Position numbers and translations under genes: made by a program. Of a stretch of DNA of 64,000 bases, positions 35,001 to 48,298 are shown piece after piece. Origin of the DNA: Hymenolepis diminuta (Eukaryota; Platyhelminthes; Cestoda; Cyclophyllidea; Hymenolepididae). The notes under the pieces are model-generated. The model saw only the letters and a program-made list of their open reading frames with translations, was not told where the DNA came from and made no database searches. Every line of letters starts with the position of its first letter. Positions within the stretch are counted from its first letter, which is position 1. The stretch is taken from NCBI GenBank assembly GCA_900708905.1, contig CAADRB010000018.1, positions 935,245-999,244 of the forward strand. Direction: 5' to 3'.

Positions 35001-38000
35001 GGAAGTCTGAAACTCGATTTTTAATTTTTTCATCGGGGTTGAAGTGAGATGAATAGAAAGTTAATGAGCTTATATCCACATCAGCGATTAGAAGTCGGCA
35101 TTCAGCTCACGTATAACTTCGCAGTCATGCTTGTCTTTACCATTACAAGCTTTGATCAGTGCTATAAATGCCTATAAATTTACCTTAAATTCAGATAGGT
35201 CACAGCCTGAGGTGAAAAAACATACAATAACACTCTGCAATACTTATGCTGCTCTGTAATAGTCCCTAAATGTCGTCTATCAATGAATCGTTTTAAAGCA
35301 GATTTTATAAATTCATTTTGCATGAAATTGAACCTAGTTTGTAGATCGTCGCCTATTCGGGTGGAAATGAATTGGCTAATATTCGCATTAGAAAATCATT
35401 CTATTCTGCTTTTATATATAAAATATTGAATAATAATAATGTATAGTAAATAGTAAAAAAGTGCGGATTGACCTTGAAGGGTGAAACATTCGTTCTGCAT
35501 TTAAGCTCTCTGTCTAACTGAATACGTTAACGTTACTTAAATACATAATTTCAGCAAGCGACACGACTGACTATGCATAGCTTTGGATGTCCGATTAAAA
35601 GTCTATTAATTCATGACGAAATGGTATTGTTGTTAAAGTAATTTTTTCTAAGAATCACACCCAGAATGGAACTTTAAATGACCAATTTTGTCGAAATGTA
35701 TCTGACAAACAAGAAATCTGGGGTTAAAAAATTATATTCAAGAAATCGAACTCTGACTTCCTCGTATGCTGGCAACATGTAGGAGACCGGCGACTGGGGA
35801 AAATATGGAACTGGTATACTTTTTCTTACTGTCTGGTAAGTTAAAATCAAAACCGTTAACTGTACAAAGACAGCCCCAAGGGGCATGAATCTATGGTATT
35901 CGTGCTAGCAGAAACTTAGTGAATCCACCATATTTGCAAACAACTCTAAAAAATAAACTGAAGTACTATAATTCCGGGGGATTTTGGGATTAGATATATG
36001 CCATGTGATTAGGTGATCTCATTCAAACAAGTTGTCTTCATTTACGTCCATTCGGCTTTATATTTCGTATTAATTACTCTATCTGTGTGTAACAGTTATC
36101 CCTGCAACTATGGATAGATAAATGCGAATGAGAAGAAATAAGTGAACAGAATAATCTTGTTATCCAAAATATGTAGCTTGAAAATCAGTGATAATTCCAA
36201 TAGACTTAACAAATGCTAGTATCTTTTGTAAATAAAGGTTTTTTTTATCATTCCACAAACACTCATCAATGTGTGGCTATTAAACGGACATGGCTCTTCA
36301 GATTGTGTATTTATCAAATGGAGTTCCGCTCACACTGGCAAACATCGCTCTGTCCGGCTCCTCGAAATGATTAATGGAAATACCACTCGGAGCGGCTTGT
36401 TTAGTCTTCTTTAATAATATTTTTTTCATCTGAGGTAAAATCTTTTCTTTCGGCACTTAAATATATCACTAATCTTCTTTTATTTAAAAAAAGAAAGAAG
36501 AAGGATTAGGAAGAAAAAAAAAAGGCCTTTGGTATATTAAATCAGTAAATTTCTTTCCATTTTATGCAATACCTTTGAGGATGAATACAAGGGGAAAGTT
36601 ATTAATAGGCTTTTATAACGGCTCTATCGTAATAAAAAGGACTTTACACTAATTCGAACTCATCATGCATGTAACATCATCAGAAAATGTAACAGAAAGC
36701 GTCATAAAAGAAAAAAAAGAAAACTTTTTCGAGTTAGATAAGGCTGAGGAGAACTTTCAGAATTTTATCAGTGCTGCCTTGTTAGATATGCTCCAGTATG
36801 GAATTTTCTCGAGTATGAAATGAAAAATACTGTTGAAATTAACCATATTTCGTTATTTAAACCTAAAATAATGCACCCTAATATTTAAAAAGTGCCACTC
36901 TTAACCATTGGATTCTATAGAGCATATTTGGAAAATGTGAGCATAGTGAAGCAGAGAATTTCTAAACGCGATTTTGCAATATTTGGATAATTTTCCGAGA
37001 AAGCTTTTACATTTTATTTCAACAACGATCCAAAGAATTCAAATGACATTATATTACATTTAGATAAGTATGTTATCCTCGTTAATTTTTGTAACGCATT
37101 CTCTGGAAGAGGAATACTTAAGCTTTAACAGATCCCTAAGGAATCCTAATATATACCTCCTTGCCAGTTAAGGCATTAAATTTTTATTTATCCATTTAAG
37201 TAAAAACAAGCTTTTTTCATATTTAAACAGTGCACATCGGTGCAAATTTTCGCTTTACAAACTTAGCACAAAAGTATCCTTCGCTGATTCGGTCTAATTT
37301 CATTGTGACCCTGGAAATTTGTACCACAAAATGAGTATTAGCTAGCCATATTCGTGTTAAAAGTAAGCACAAGTCTCTTGATGGTTGTTTTACCTCACTC
37401 CTCAAATATTATTTTGGCATTAGAAGCTGGAAATGTTCAATTAGAATAAAAATGGTTCGTATGGAGTTTGTTTATTTCAAAAGTAACGGTGACGTTTATC
37501 TGACAATAAATCTAACCTTGTTCCCCCAAAGTACTGTCTAGACTATGAATGAATATTTTTCATTTAAAACTCCCTTCCTTTATGTGCTCTTTGTATGAGT
37601 CATAACATTCGGGTGATGAATTCACAGTGATTTGCTTGGGAAGGAATGTGTTAATTCCGAGTGTTGGTTTTGGCGATTTTAAACTATCGAAATTCTAAAT
37701 AATTTAAACGTGATTGATCTAATTTTAAAAATATATGATAAAGACACTAACAACAGAAAAATAGTGATAATGAAATTCAGGCTCTCAATGTGTGATCACA
37801 GGATGAAGTCCCATTGAGACACAGTGACATGAACACGATTGCCTTCCTCCTGTGGTATGTTTCCTTAAGCACTAATTGACACACTAAGAGTTTGTACTGA
37901 TAAAATGTGTTCACTCTGGGATCTTCTGGGTCTTTGTATGCAGTTCTCAATGCATTACAGAAATAAATATAATTTCTTTTCTTTTTCAGTTATCGAATTT

Positions 38001-39179
38001 ATATTCGACTGCTGCAGCGTTTGAATTTAAACGCATTTAATTGGTACCACGTCTTAACCTCATTAAATATAAACAAATCCGGAATGAATCTACCTATTTG
38101 TATATTAATTTTTCCACTGGATTACTCTATTTAAAAAAAAATTGTTTTCCGCGACACAGTTGCTTTGAAGTAATTAATCTTACAGAATGGACGACGTAGT
38201 TCCATATTCGGCTATGTGGTGACGTAGACAATAAAACGCAACATTCTTTATTGCCTCCATATTCTATTCTGTCTGCCTAAGCTCACAAGTCAGCATTGGT
38301 ATTAATCAAATTAAATGCACCGTTAGATTTCTCAGACTTTATGTTCTTAAACCCGTTTGTTTGGCAAGATTTAAAAATTATTCAAAATTACTTGGGGCGT
38401 TGGAAAGATTATCCACATAATATATTGATCAAAATAATCAGCTTTAACATTTTAATCACAATAAATTGAACAATTATTTGTCATTGGGAAGGGTTTGGAA
38501 AAGCTTTGGGCGTTTTCAAACTGAACATGATTCAACAAACTACTTAAGGATTAAATTAAATGGTGTAACCGCCCATACAAATGACAAGACATTTTGAAAA
38601 GAAGGGTTATCAAATTATTATTACGCAATTTGCATAAAATAGCCCCTTTTCTGAATTGTTGATTTTCTGGCAAGTACGAAGCAAGCTAAGATCATTTTTA
38701 TTATTTAAATAATTTTGGCGCAATGGTGGTTAGGTTGTCTATTAAAAACAGATACCGTCTGTCATAGGGAAGGAAGTTGAAAAAGGCTGCCCTCAAAGAG
38801 GAATTATTTTTCCTGTAAGGAGTAATAAGCTTTAACCACCGGATCTGGAAGTAAAATAGTTACGAAGACTTGTTTCTGAAAAACATACAACACTTCGAGT
38901 AACATCAATGGCTATTGCCTTTTGCAGGCTTAATCTATGATTGCAATGTTTGATTCCAAGGGCACAAAACGTTTCATTCACTTGATTAATTTTACATCCA
39001 GTTGCTTGATGTTGAAACGCATATGTTTTGCGTAATAAAAAGTTCATTCCGAAAAATTAAAGATTGATCGATATTAGGGGTCTAAAATTATTTTTTTGGA
39101 CAGCTACTGTTTCTCGGATCCGATCCCAATCAACAAATTTTTATCACCAAGCATGAATCGACATGTCTGTTAAACTATC
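32064..39179. other. Gene desert, part 1
   Basis: No gene recognised. A GC-richer patch at 34450-34720 has overlapping open frames on both strands without similarity I know, plus a short palindrome TTGCTAATAGCAA; a decayed repeat is likely. A purine-rich run lies at 36487-36525. Open frames of 60-100 codons elsewhere fit chance in AT-rich DNA. Confidence 0.45.
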
Positions 39180-39660
39180 AGGAAGATTCAATCAGCCATT
39201 ACACACAACAACCTCCCATGACAACTTAATTATTTCCGCGCGTTTTCTCCTAAACACATATTGAAATTTCCCACCGTCTTCTAGCTGTTTCGACGGTCTC
39301 CATCATCTCTAATCCTTTAAAATGTCCAAGTATTATTCCCCAGTTTCTGTTACAGAGCTACCCAAATTTTCATCTCCATCTCCTACCCTTCAGCTCTTAA
39401 AACCAGGTCCTCTACCCTACCTGTAGTTCCTCCTACCAGAGTTTATCTACGACACATCACCTACCTTCCGCTTTTTATAGCTCACACATTTCTTCTCCTA
39501 CTTCTCTTTGAATTAATATTTTCGCTAGATCTCGTGCCTTATTCTTATTCTTTGCCCCAAGTCCATTTCGCTACAACTGATTACCTTCTTTTCTTATTCT
39601 ATTACAAGCCTAAACCCTGAAGTGACTTGTAAACCTTCACGGGCTGCAGTAATGGTGAGT
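39180..39660 (+). promoter_or_regulatory. Pyrimidine-rich block ending in ATG plus donor
   Basis: C/T-rich DNA unlike its surroundings ends in CTGCAGTA, then ATG at 39652-39654, then GTGAGT, a strong 5' splice site. This could be a leader exon that ends right after a start codon, with a long intron to the right. No downstream exon was found, so it is only a candidate. Confidence 0.2.
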
Positions 39661-42600
39661 CTCTAATTTTTTATCGCGACAGTATCCCTCAAATGAAATT
39701 TCCATGCATCTGCACTATTAATCGGCCCAAATAAGAATATTTCCTGAAAGAGATTTTAATCTACTTTCAAGCAAATAATGGTTATTATTTTTATTAATTG
39801 GTTCTCAAGTTATTAAGAAAAATTAATCAAATTTGTTATGAAATTCCTATGATAGCGTATCATGAACAACTGACTTCCGAGAAATCCTTGAGAATTCAGT
39901 TATTTTAACTGTATTGTTAAAGAAGATCTTAAAGAGAACGAAGCTTTATACTTTTACTGTGAAACGTAGTTTTACTGCATAGCTCCTTTAATATTGCATT
40001 TCGTAACAGTCATTATAACGTTACATCTATTATTACGAGAAATAGCAAATGGCTTAGAAAAGAATAAAATGAAGGTGATTTAAAACTGGAATTTTATCTT
40101 ATCGCCGTTGCTTAACAATCAATCACGATCAAGGCCAATCATCTCTTGAAAGAGGTTTAATTGTTAACTTTTAATATTCCATTCTAAATAAAACTTTAAA
40201 ACTTAAACAATCAATTTATCAAATGAGATCATTTCAATTTTCATTAAAATACTGCGAGTTGAAGATATTTAAAGAAAACGAGATGGACTTTAAAAAGGAA
40301 AGGCTTTAGAATGTCTCTAAAAATTGAACTACCTCTGATTTCTCCACTCCATTTTTAGTTATGATAATATTAAATTAATATTTCAAATGGAGTATTTAGT
40401 GCCTTTTGCTCAGATTTGAAGAAATAACAATTCTTCGACGAAGGTGAGATACAGTGGATTCAAAGTAAGGACGAAAATTCTGTTTACTCTAGGTGTCTGT
40501 CAAGTATACGTCGTTTTACGAAAAAGGTCGAAAAGGTTTCGATTATTTGAGGGTAATTAGGTCTTCAATTAAAATTACATGAGTAAATGTGTTTACTCAA
40601 ACATAACTTGACTGACAAATCAAGAATCAGGAAGAAATTGAATTATTTAAGAAAGTACTCTAGAGGTTTTTTTAGAGAACAAACTGTGATAACCATAATG
40701 TATTTTGCATTAAATTAAAATTTTATTGCTATGTTAATGTCGGTATTACAAATCGGATTTTGACATAAAATTGTACAGCATTAAACATTACAGTGACAAA
40801 ATAGGGAGAAAAGGAAAATAAAAAGATGTTCATTCTAGAAAATTATGAATAGCTTTGGAGCTCGAGTTGGAATTTGCCCCTCTTTGTCCTTAACTTTTTT
40901 AAGATACGTGAGAAGTTCATTCTTGATGGAGAATAGTTTCGAAGGCAGTTGGGCGACAATTATACTGATTTTAAAGGAAGGAGATTTGAAATCTTTAACA
41001 ATTTGATAGTCAAATATCTCACAATCCGAATCGAATTTGTCTGATGCCAAGAAAAGCAGAGGTTTAATCCACCCTTTTATAAAACTTTATTCTGCTTCCG
41101 TTGCACCCTTTGACATGTATAGTTCTTCAGGCGCAAGTTAAATTCATTAGGTTAAATAGCTTTTGAGACTCTCTTTTAAGAGTATTTTATCGGTCCATTT
41201 AGTGAAGTAATAACGATATTTGACTAGACAGAGGAAACCATTTCTAAAAAAATTCTTTTCTTCAATACCATGCTGTCCAGAATTAAACAATGTCAGCCAT
41301 CAATATCAGGAGGCAAAAATGTTAACAAATTAATTTAATGTATTTACTATGATTACCACAGAGGATCACCTGCACACTCTACTTCTCTGTGTTTCCTCCT
41401 TTACAAATAGCTTCATTCTCTGCTACTCATCGTTTGTATGATCCCACGTCCTTATACCCAATCCTACTTCCATTAATAAATATTTTAACCTTTTCTTTTC
41501 CCTGGGTGCTAGTGATTTATTTATCATACGATCATGCTAGCACTAACTGAGATGTGTTATTTAAGTTTCTTCCTAGCTGTTTCCAATAAGAGTGTCTAAC
41601 AAATAACAGCAACCATTCCAATATTACCATTCGGTGAAATACGAAGAAAAATTTGCTTAAGGCACTGAAAAACTACAACAATGAGGAGAATTTGAAGACA
41701 GGTTTCGTGCAGAGCAAATGGTGTTATATTACGGTAAATGTGCATTTCAAGTGAAGAAAATTAGTTAAACTCATAGAAGAATGAGTTATTCTTGGTACGG
41801 TTTCTTCCTTCATTCCCTGATAATTATTCCTATACAATAATAATGATATGAGCTTAGTGGCAGAGGACTTAATTATTGGTAATCTCAGCTCCCTTAAGTG
41901 AGCTCCTACACTTCTACTAAATATCAACACCTCTCATTTAAAGTAATTCAAATTTTAGAATCGTGTAAGGAAAACTCAAATTGGTGTGAGAATTGTTTAG
42001 AGCTGGCGTGTATCTTTATGTTTATTATTCCTTCGGCTAAGCGATCAGCAAGCACTTTTATATTTTCACATAAAAATCACTTTGATGAATGAAAGTGTTT
42101 GCAACATGCATCCACGTATATTTTAGAATTGGCGAAACAATTAATTCTCATCCTATTTAAAATATTGTTGAATAGAACGGTGTGATAGAAACATCTGAAT
42201 TTAGAGCGCTAACACCATTCTTGTCAGCAATATCATTTATTCACTACCTCATTTTTGATATCTTCAAGTAGGCATGGTATTATGTTAATTAGATGATGAA
42301 TGTATTGTGCACTTGGTGAAAATTATTCTTATAGAATAGTCATTCTATTTTATTTGAAAACTGTTATTAAACATTAGAAGCTGAATCTACATGCGTAACG
42401 TAATCTTCTAAGTGTTGATTGAAAGTTTAACACTCTCCTAATAACTGTTTCATAAAGGTTAAAATGTTTAATAACTTAGAAGAAGAATCCTTCACATCAT
42501 ATTCGTATACCATATCACTTTTCATCCTCATAGTCTGCAATAACTTGGATTCTGATATTTTCGCCAATCTCCATTGTCCGATGACGTATTTGGCACTATT

Positions 42601-42744
42601 TACCAGACCACACTGTGATATTTGGACTTTTCTGACAGAATGATCACATGAAGAACTCCCCTTGAGACAAGGAGATTAAAATATGAATTTTTTATCCTTT
42701 TATCAAGTGTATTTCGTTTATCTAAACAGTTATAAATGCCCCAG
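39661..42744. other. Gene desert, part 2
   Basis: AT-rich, no gene or repeat recognised up to mariner copy 2. Confidence 0.5.
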
Positions 42745-42746
42745 TA

Positions 42747-42777
42747 ACACATGGACTGAAAAGTCCCGGGTCTAACA
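42747..42777 (+). repeat. Mariner copy 2 left terminal inverted repeat
   Basis: Matches the complement of 44231-44261 at about 28 of 31 positions; TA at 42745-42746. Confidence 0.88.
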
Positions 42778-42809
42778 AAGAAAACACAGTTTTTGGTTCA
42801 AAATTAGCT

Positions 42810-43760
42810 TTATTCAACAACGTAAGAGCAACGCAATCATTCAAGCGCCGCTCTAACATTTCAGTATCACTTTTGTAGAAAGATTTATCTTTTACCTCAA
42901 AATAGGCCTCATTTTCAGCGATAACCTCTTCATTCGTGCGAAATTTCTTACCGGCGAGCATTTTTTCCGGTCTGCGAACAGCCAGTAGCCGCTGGGAGCC
43001 AAATCCGGCGAATACGGTGGATGTGGGATCAATTCGAAGTTCAATTCATGTAGTTTTGCCATTGTTTTGATTGACTTGTGATACGGTGCGCTGTCTTGAT
43101 GAAATGAAATTTTTTCCTTGCCATATGCGGTCGTTTCTTTGCAATTTCGGCCTTCCAACGCTCCAATAACGCTATATAACATTCGCTGTTAATCGTATTT
43201 CCTTTCTCAAGATTGTCGATGAATGTTACACCACGCACATCCCAAAATACCGAGGCCATAACCTTTCCAGCCGATTGTTGTGCTTTCGGGCGCTTTGCAC
43301 GAGGTTCACCAGTTTCTGTTCACTCAGATGATGATTGTTTTGATTCCTGAGTGAAGTGATGAATCCATGTTTCATCCATTGTCACATATCGACGCAAAAA
43401 TTCCCGTTTGTTTGTTAAGTTTAAACATGGCCAAACACTGCTCACAATCATCAACACGTTCTCCTTTATGGTCAACAGTGAGCAAACGCGGCACCCACTT
43501 TGAACAGAGCTTTCTCATAGTCAAATGCTCATACAATATAAAGCCAACACATTCTTTTCATATCTTTACGATGTCAGCTAAATTATGCAACTTCACTTTT
43601 CGATCATTCAAAACGATTTTGTGGATTTTTTAATGTTTTCTGGTGCTACCGCCTCATTTGGGCGTCCACTGCGTTCTGCATCATCGGTGTCTCTACGGCC
43701 ACGTTCGAAGTCAGCAAACCAACGTTTTATTGTTGTTTCTGATGGAGCGGAGTCCCCATA
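42810..43760 (-). pseudogene. Mariner transposase, broken, third Asp lost
   Basis: Minus-strand blocks in order: YGDSAPSETTIKRWFADFER, DTDDAERSGRPN, KWVPRLLTVDH, RRYVTMDETWIHHFT with the first Asp, MASVFWDVRGVTFIDNLEKG, INSECYIALLERWKAEIAKK, ISFHQDSAPYHKS with the second Asp, PHPPYSPDLAPSGYWLF, then GKKF and a C-terminal tail ending at TAA 42810-42812. In the third catalytic position the usual Asp of APSDYW is Gly (codon GGC, 42988-42990 on +), a single A-to-G change. Several frameshifts are also present. The N-terminal 30 or so residues fall in the gap and insertion. The copy cannot make active enzyme. Confidence 0.9.
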
Positions 43761-43834
43761 NNNNNNNNNNNNNNNNNNNNNNNNNNNNNNNNNNNNNNNN
43801 NNNNNNNNNNNNNNNNNNNNNNNNNNNNNNNNNN
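43761..43834. other. Assembly gap, 74 N
   Basis: Unsequenced bases inside mariner copy 2, at the junction between its transposase and the inserted repeat R1. Confidence 0.99.
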
Positions 43835-44088
43835 CTTCTATGAACAAAAATGTATTTTCTTTCTTTATTTCCCCACCGATACACTTGAAACTTGATCATT
43901 ATTTGTATTTGTTTAAGCCGATACCGATTGAGTGTGGAGTTTCGTTAATACACTCGTGTTGACTATAACGTGCCTTCCGATCTGCCGTGGGTTATTAGCT
44001 TCTGTGTTAAGTTGCTATATTACCGAGTTTTCTAGATTTTTGACTCTGTTAGATTACTTTCCGAACTCCTAGTTGGTTACGTTATAGC
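43835..44088. repeat. Foreign segment inside mariner copy 2, with repeat R1 copy 2
   Basis: 43835-43988 matches 15828-15979. The rest up to about 44088 (GGGTTATTAGCTTCTGTG onward) has no visible partner, because copy 1 is cut by its own gap. Mariner leader sequence resumes near 44089 (complement GTGACGCTACTTTTGTTATT). The right boundary is inferred from what I know of this mariner type and may be off by several bases. The class of the insert is unknown. Confidence 0.65.
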
Positions 44089-44230
44089 AGAAAATAACAA
44101 AAGTAGCGTCACTCTTAGCACAATAACTCACAAACTAATGAATAGAATATCATGAAATTTAAACAGGTGTCTTTTGAAGGTTAGTATTAACTGAAAAAAG
44201 GTGACTGCAATAAAACTAGCGCCATCTATG

Positions 44231-44261
44231 TGTTAGGCCCGAGACTTTTCAGCCCATGTGT
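44231..44261 (-). repeat. Mariner copy 2 right terminal inverted repeat
   Basis: Partner of 42747-42777; TA at 44262-44263. Confidence 0.88.
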
Positions 44262-47200
44262 TATACTAAAATGCGACGTAGTTAAGAGGTTTTCTCTCTG
44301 AAGTCTTTTGAGTTTTCATACATAGTGCCGATATACGAAAGAATGTGAGCGAGGCAAGAAACAGCACAGAAATAGCGCAATAGAGAATAAAGATCCAGAC
44401 CCTCCTGTATTTTATGTAAATGTTAAGATTTAAAAAATGCCTGGAAAACAGCTACCAATCATCGTCAAGATATTTCTATTCCAATGATGATCAATCCGTC
44501 TGATCGAGTTCTTACGATGTCTTCGTATTCTTTAACTCATGTTTGCAGATAGTTTAATGATGGGTAAGAAGATAAGAATCTATCTTAAGATTAATATTTT
44601 CAAATTTTTTTGGTCTGCTTCCAAGATCAGCATCATATTTGGCTTACGTATTACTTTTACTATGTAATTTATAAATGGTTCAGTTGTATCCATTAGTCCA
44701 TCTTAGGTAAACATTATTGCTGCCGTGCTCTACGCGTCAGGTTCAATACTAAACTAGAGTTACTGCAAAATGATCCTCTCCATAAAATAAGTCATTTTAT
44801 TATTGTATGATAAATTACTGTCTGCTCAAGGTAGGCAAACTTCCATTTTAATTTTACAAAACTTAGAGGTTCAATTCATTTTCAAATTAATCAGAAAAGT
44901 TTATTTCTAATATTAAGAGAGTCATGAATACTTCGATGAGACAAACTGAACGTAAATTCATTGAAACCATTCTAAAATGGTGTTATATAGATTAATCTTT
45001 ACGATTAAGGGGATTTACCTGTTGCAGAATAATTATTCAACACGTTTACAGAATCAGTTAATTGGGAACATGAAGAAATCAAGTGTGATCCTTTGAAGAG
45101 TAATTCTTCGAAATAAGCATGGGAAGTGTTGAAAGAGTGGCTCTTAATTTAGGCTCTCCCAAAGTTGAATAGTTATCTATAAATATAATCGGATTTTGGC
45201 AAATTTTTAATTATTAGCTACGGAGATGAAATTAAATCTCATCATGTGCCGAAGTCCAGATTATATAATGTCATTAACTTCATTTATCTTTTATTGCTCT
45301 ACAGCTTATACTTGTATCATTACATTATTGCGTTTAGTTTCGTTAAAGGTCACTTCTGTAGCAATCAAAAGAAGAAAAAAGGAAACATTTTTTTGTTATT
45401 TCTGAAATGCTTAATGCCAAGTACCGTTGAGATGAAGAATTTAACGCACAATATCTTCTTAAAGAAACGGTTTGTAAATCAGTTTATAAATGTCAGTATT
45501 TTTATTCGTAAACGAATTTAAATCGAATGAGAAAGCAAAGCTTACTAATTTGAATGAATACTATACATGCGATTTTGTCACTATTCCATAGTTTAAATAT
45601 ACATTATGATATTGATTTAATCATTTCGAAACAAACTTTGTTCTAACAAAAATAAACATTACCTAGCATTATCATCTTGAAATAATTCGATAGACACATA
45701 TTAGTTATTTGTATTTACCAATATTAACTTTGAGGAGATCAGCTCAGGTAAAATTTCATTGTCTTGGTCTACAAAACTAATTGGTCATAAGAACTTACCT
45801 AACAAAGACGTATTTTACGTGTATAGGATCACTGGGACTAGAAACATTATGTTTTCCAGAATGTAGTTGTATCATTAAATAATACCGTAAATTCATAAAA
45901 AATAATTAAGGATCGTCACCGCCAGATAAATAAACATTTCGACATTTTAAACTGCAATCAGCAATAACTGATGTATGTTTAGATTTACAAGCGTCAAGAT
46001 ACAGATACATTCATATTATATGCCTTGCCAGTAGTACGGATCTTGATTAAAAGCGTTACTTATCAATAATAAAAACAATATTCTATGACTTAATAAGTTT
46101 ACGAGAATTTTCGCTGATTTATGAACATTTAATCTAGTCACAAGTCTTAAATCACACCCGAGCTGGGCAGGAACTGAATGCTAAATGTGTGCCAAATTGG
46201 CATGTACGCATGTGAACTTGGATCTACTTTGTATATCATAATAATCACATGCTCATTTATGCAATCAAAGTAGCCAAAATTGTTACAGAAATCTGTCTAA
46301 ATTCCTGTGACACTTGGAATGAGACTATTTTACCTAATCTCTTAAGAGATAAAATTGCGTCACTTTTAAAGTTTTTCATATTTTTAAAATACCAATTGGT
46401 TCAGATTTTAGAGAAACAAGGTATTTCAATAGCAACGCTTATAGAATTCACAACAAAACAATATATTGTTAATTGGCTCCACTCAAATTGGTTTTTGAAT
46501 TGTTATTATTATTAGTATTAATGGAGGAAGTCAAAACACGAACAAGTCTTAAATGCAACAAGTTAAATCAGTCGTTGAGTCGAAATAACACGAAGAAAGA
46601 TCCTTCCCGGTTAAATAGAACATACATATTCAATTCATGTCCACTCTGCATTTATATACTGCAGCAGAATGGTAATAGGGGCTCAAAATTGCCTAACATC
46701 CTCAGTTTATGGCTTTATGCTTGTTTATAAGGGCGTTAAGAGAGTGGAAGATTACAAGGCGTTAAAAAGCAAGCAGATGTCTATATTTTTTTAATATTAA
46801 TAGACACTCAATCGGAACCACAGGTGCCCACTGTAGCCGAAATTTTTTCCGCAATTTGTCAATAGTTAAAGATGTCAATATAGCAAACAAAAAGGGCATG
46901 GATTATGGATCATTAAGTTGTATTCTGGCTTGGTTGATCATTTTAAGACGTCTAGCTTTTCATTCTTTATTATTTTTTTTAAATGCTCATCTCGATGCTT
47001 CTTAATTTTTTATGTTTTCAACAATTTTTATACCTAGTTTATTGCTGTTGAATCTACTCACAGCCTCTTCTCATTGCTAACTCTTTGTCACGGTTTGGCC
47101 ATTTTGCTTGAAATGACTGACAATTTTGCCTGTGTTCCACCATTCGGAGACGAATAAAATGGAAGAGAGTGATTTAAATCGTTGAAATGATTTCGGTGCG

Positions 47201-48271
47201 GTGGGTAATACTCTATGCATTCTGCCATCAACATCAAAGAAGCGGCGCTATAGGTGTAATAAAAATAAAATGCAATGGCAAGCTCAATGAAATGTTATAT
47301 CAAGTAATTAATTCCGCTAAATACCCTAATCTTGATATCTCACGGTGTTTAGAATAAATGATAAGGAAAAGGTTGCAAACATTTTCCCTTTCTCACTTTA
47401 TATTCTCAGATCAAACAATCAGATTTCCGGAAACTGCTATAAAGTTGTTTACAGCCCAACATTTCAAGTTAGTCAACTTTTGAATAATTATGGTTGTTTT
47501 AAATGGGTCTATTAGAACAATTTGGTACATTTAGTAGAGGAACGGTGGAAAGAGATCATATTAATTACTGTTTGACTTCTTTTTATGGAATTAATTTTTT
47601 ACATCTGACAACATGTGGAATGTCACTTTATACTTAAGTTATTCATCTACAAATTGGAGAATGATAACTAATGAGTTCAGAAGGAATGGGAACTTTCTCC
47701 GAAGCTTGGTTGGAAATACATTCAATGAGACTTAAACTTGGTGGTAATAAAACAATAGAACAAAATGTAAGGGAAACAAAACCTAACGAACAAGGTTTTT
47801 AAATCTTCTTCTACTTTATTTCAACAATTGACCTCTTAAAATTACTAATGAGTGAAATAAATATATTATAGCAATAAAAGCAGGGTAGAGCTACTTTGCT
47901 TCTTTGACATCTATCTTTTGGGTTGTGATTAGACAATGCAGCTTGAAATAATACTTAAACTAGGATATTTTTAATATCATAAGTAACGGTTTGATGATTC
48001 ACCTTAATTGACATACCCTTGCTTAGAAAAGTGAATACATTCAACCCATGTTTTATAAAATCCTGTCTCGAGCTTAACTTCAGATTTCGATCGTTGTGTA
48101 AACTGAGCACATCCGAGGAAAGATTTAAGATCAGTGATAAATGAAATTCTTTCACAGAAAAATGTATAAAAGCTTCTGCAAAGAATGACTGGCTGTCGAC
48201 TTGCCACCAAAATCCTGTCTACTCTGTCCGGTTGTAAAGATCATAATGTCTTCGGATAGTGAATTAAGAGA

Positions 48272-48298
48272 CCACCCAATTAGATTGTAATTGGGTGG
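48272..48298. repeat. Perfect 11-bp hairpin
   Basis: CCACCCAATTA, loop GATTG, TAATTGGGTGG. No function can be assigned. Confidence 0.7.

Larger units (their letters stand above)
42747..44261 (-). mobile_element. Mariner element, copy 2, with nested insertion
   Basis: The ends are inverted repeats of about 31 bases: left 42747-42777 begins ACACATGGACTGAAAAGTCC, and the complement of the right end (44231-44261) begins ACACATGGGCTGAAAAGTCT. TA flanks both sides (42745-42746 and 44262-44263). The transposase is on the minus strand. The element is a different mariner subgroup from copy 1, judging by its ends and protein. Its transposase N-terminus is replaced by an N gap plus about 250 bases of foreign sequence (repeat R1 and more). 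Without those it would measure about 1.2 kb, a normal mariner length. Confidence 0.9.

Noticed and set aside
43585..43962. Plus-strand open frames across the second gap
   Set aside because: Antisense shadow of the mariner transposase plus N.
46473..46730. Open frame with a signal-peptide-like leader (APLKLVFELLLLLVL)
   Set aside because: It begins at TTG, not ATG; the Leu run comes from a TTATTA repeat.
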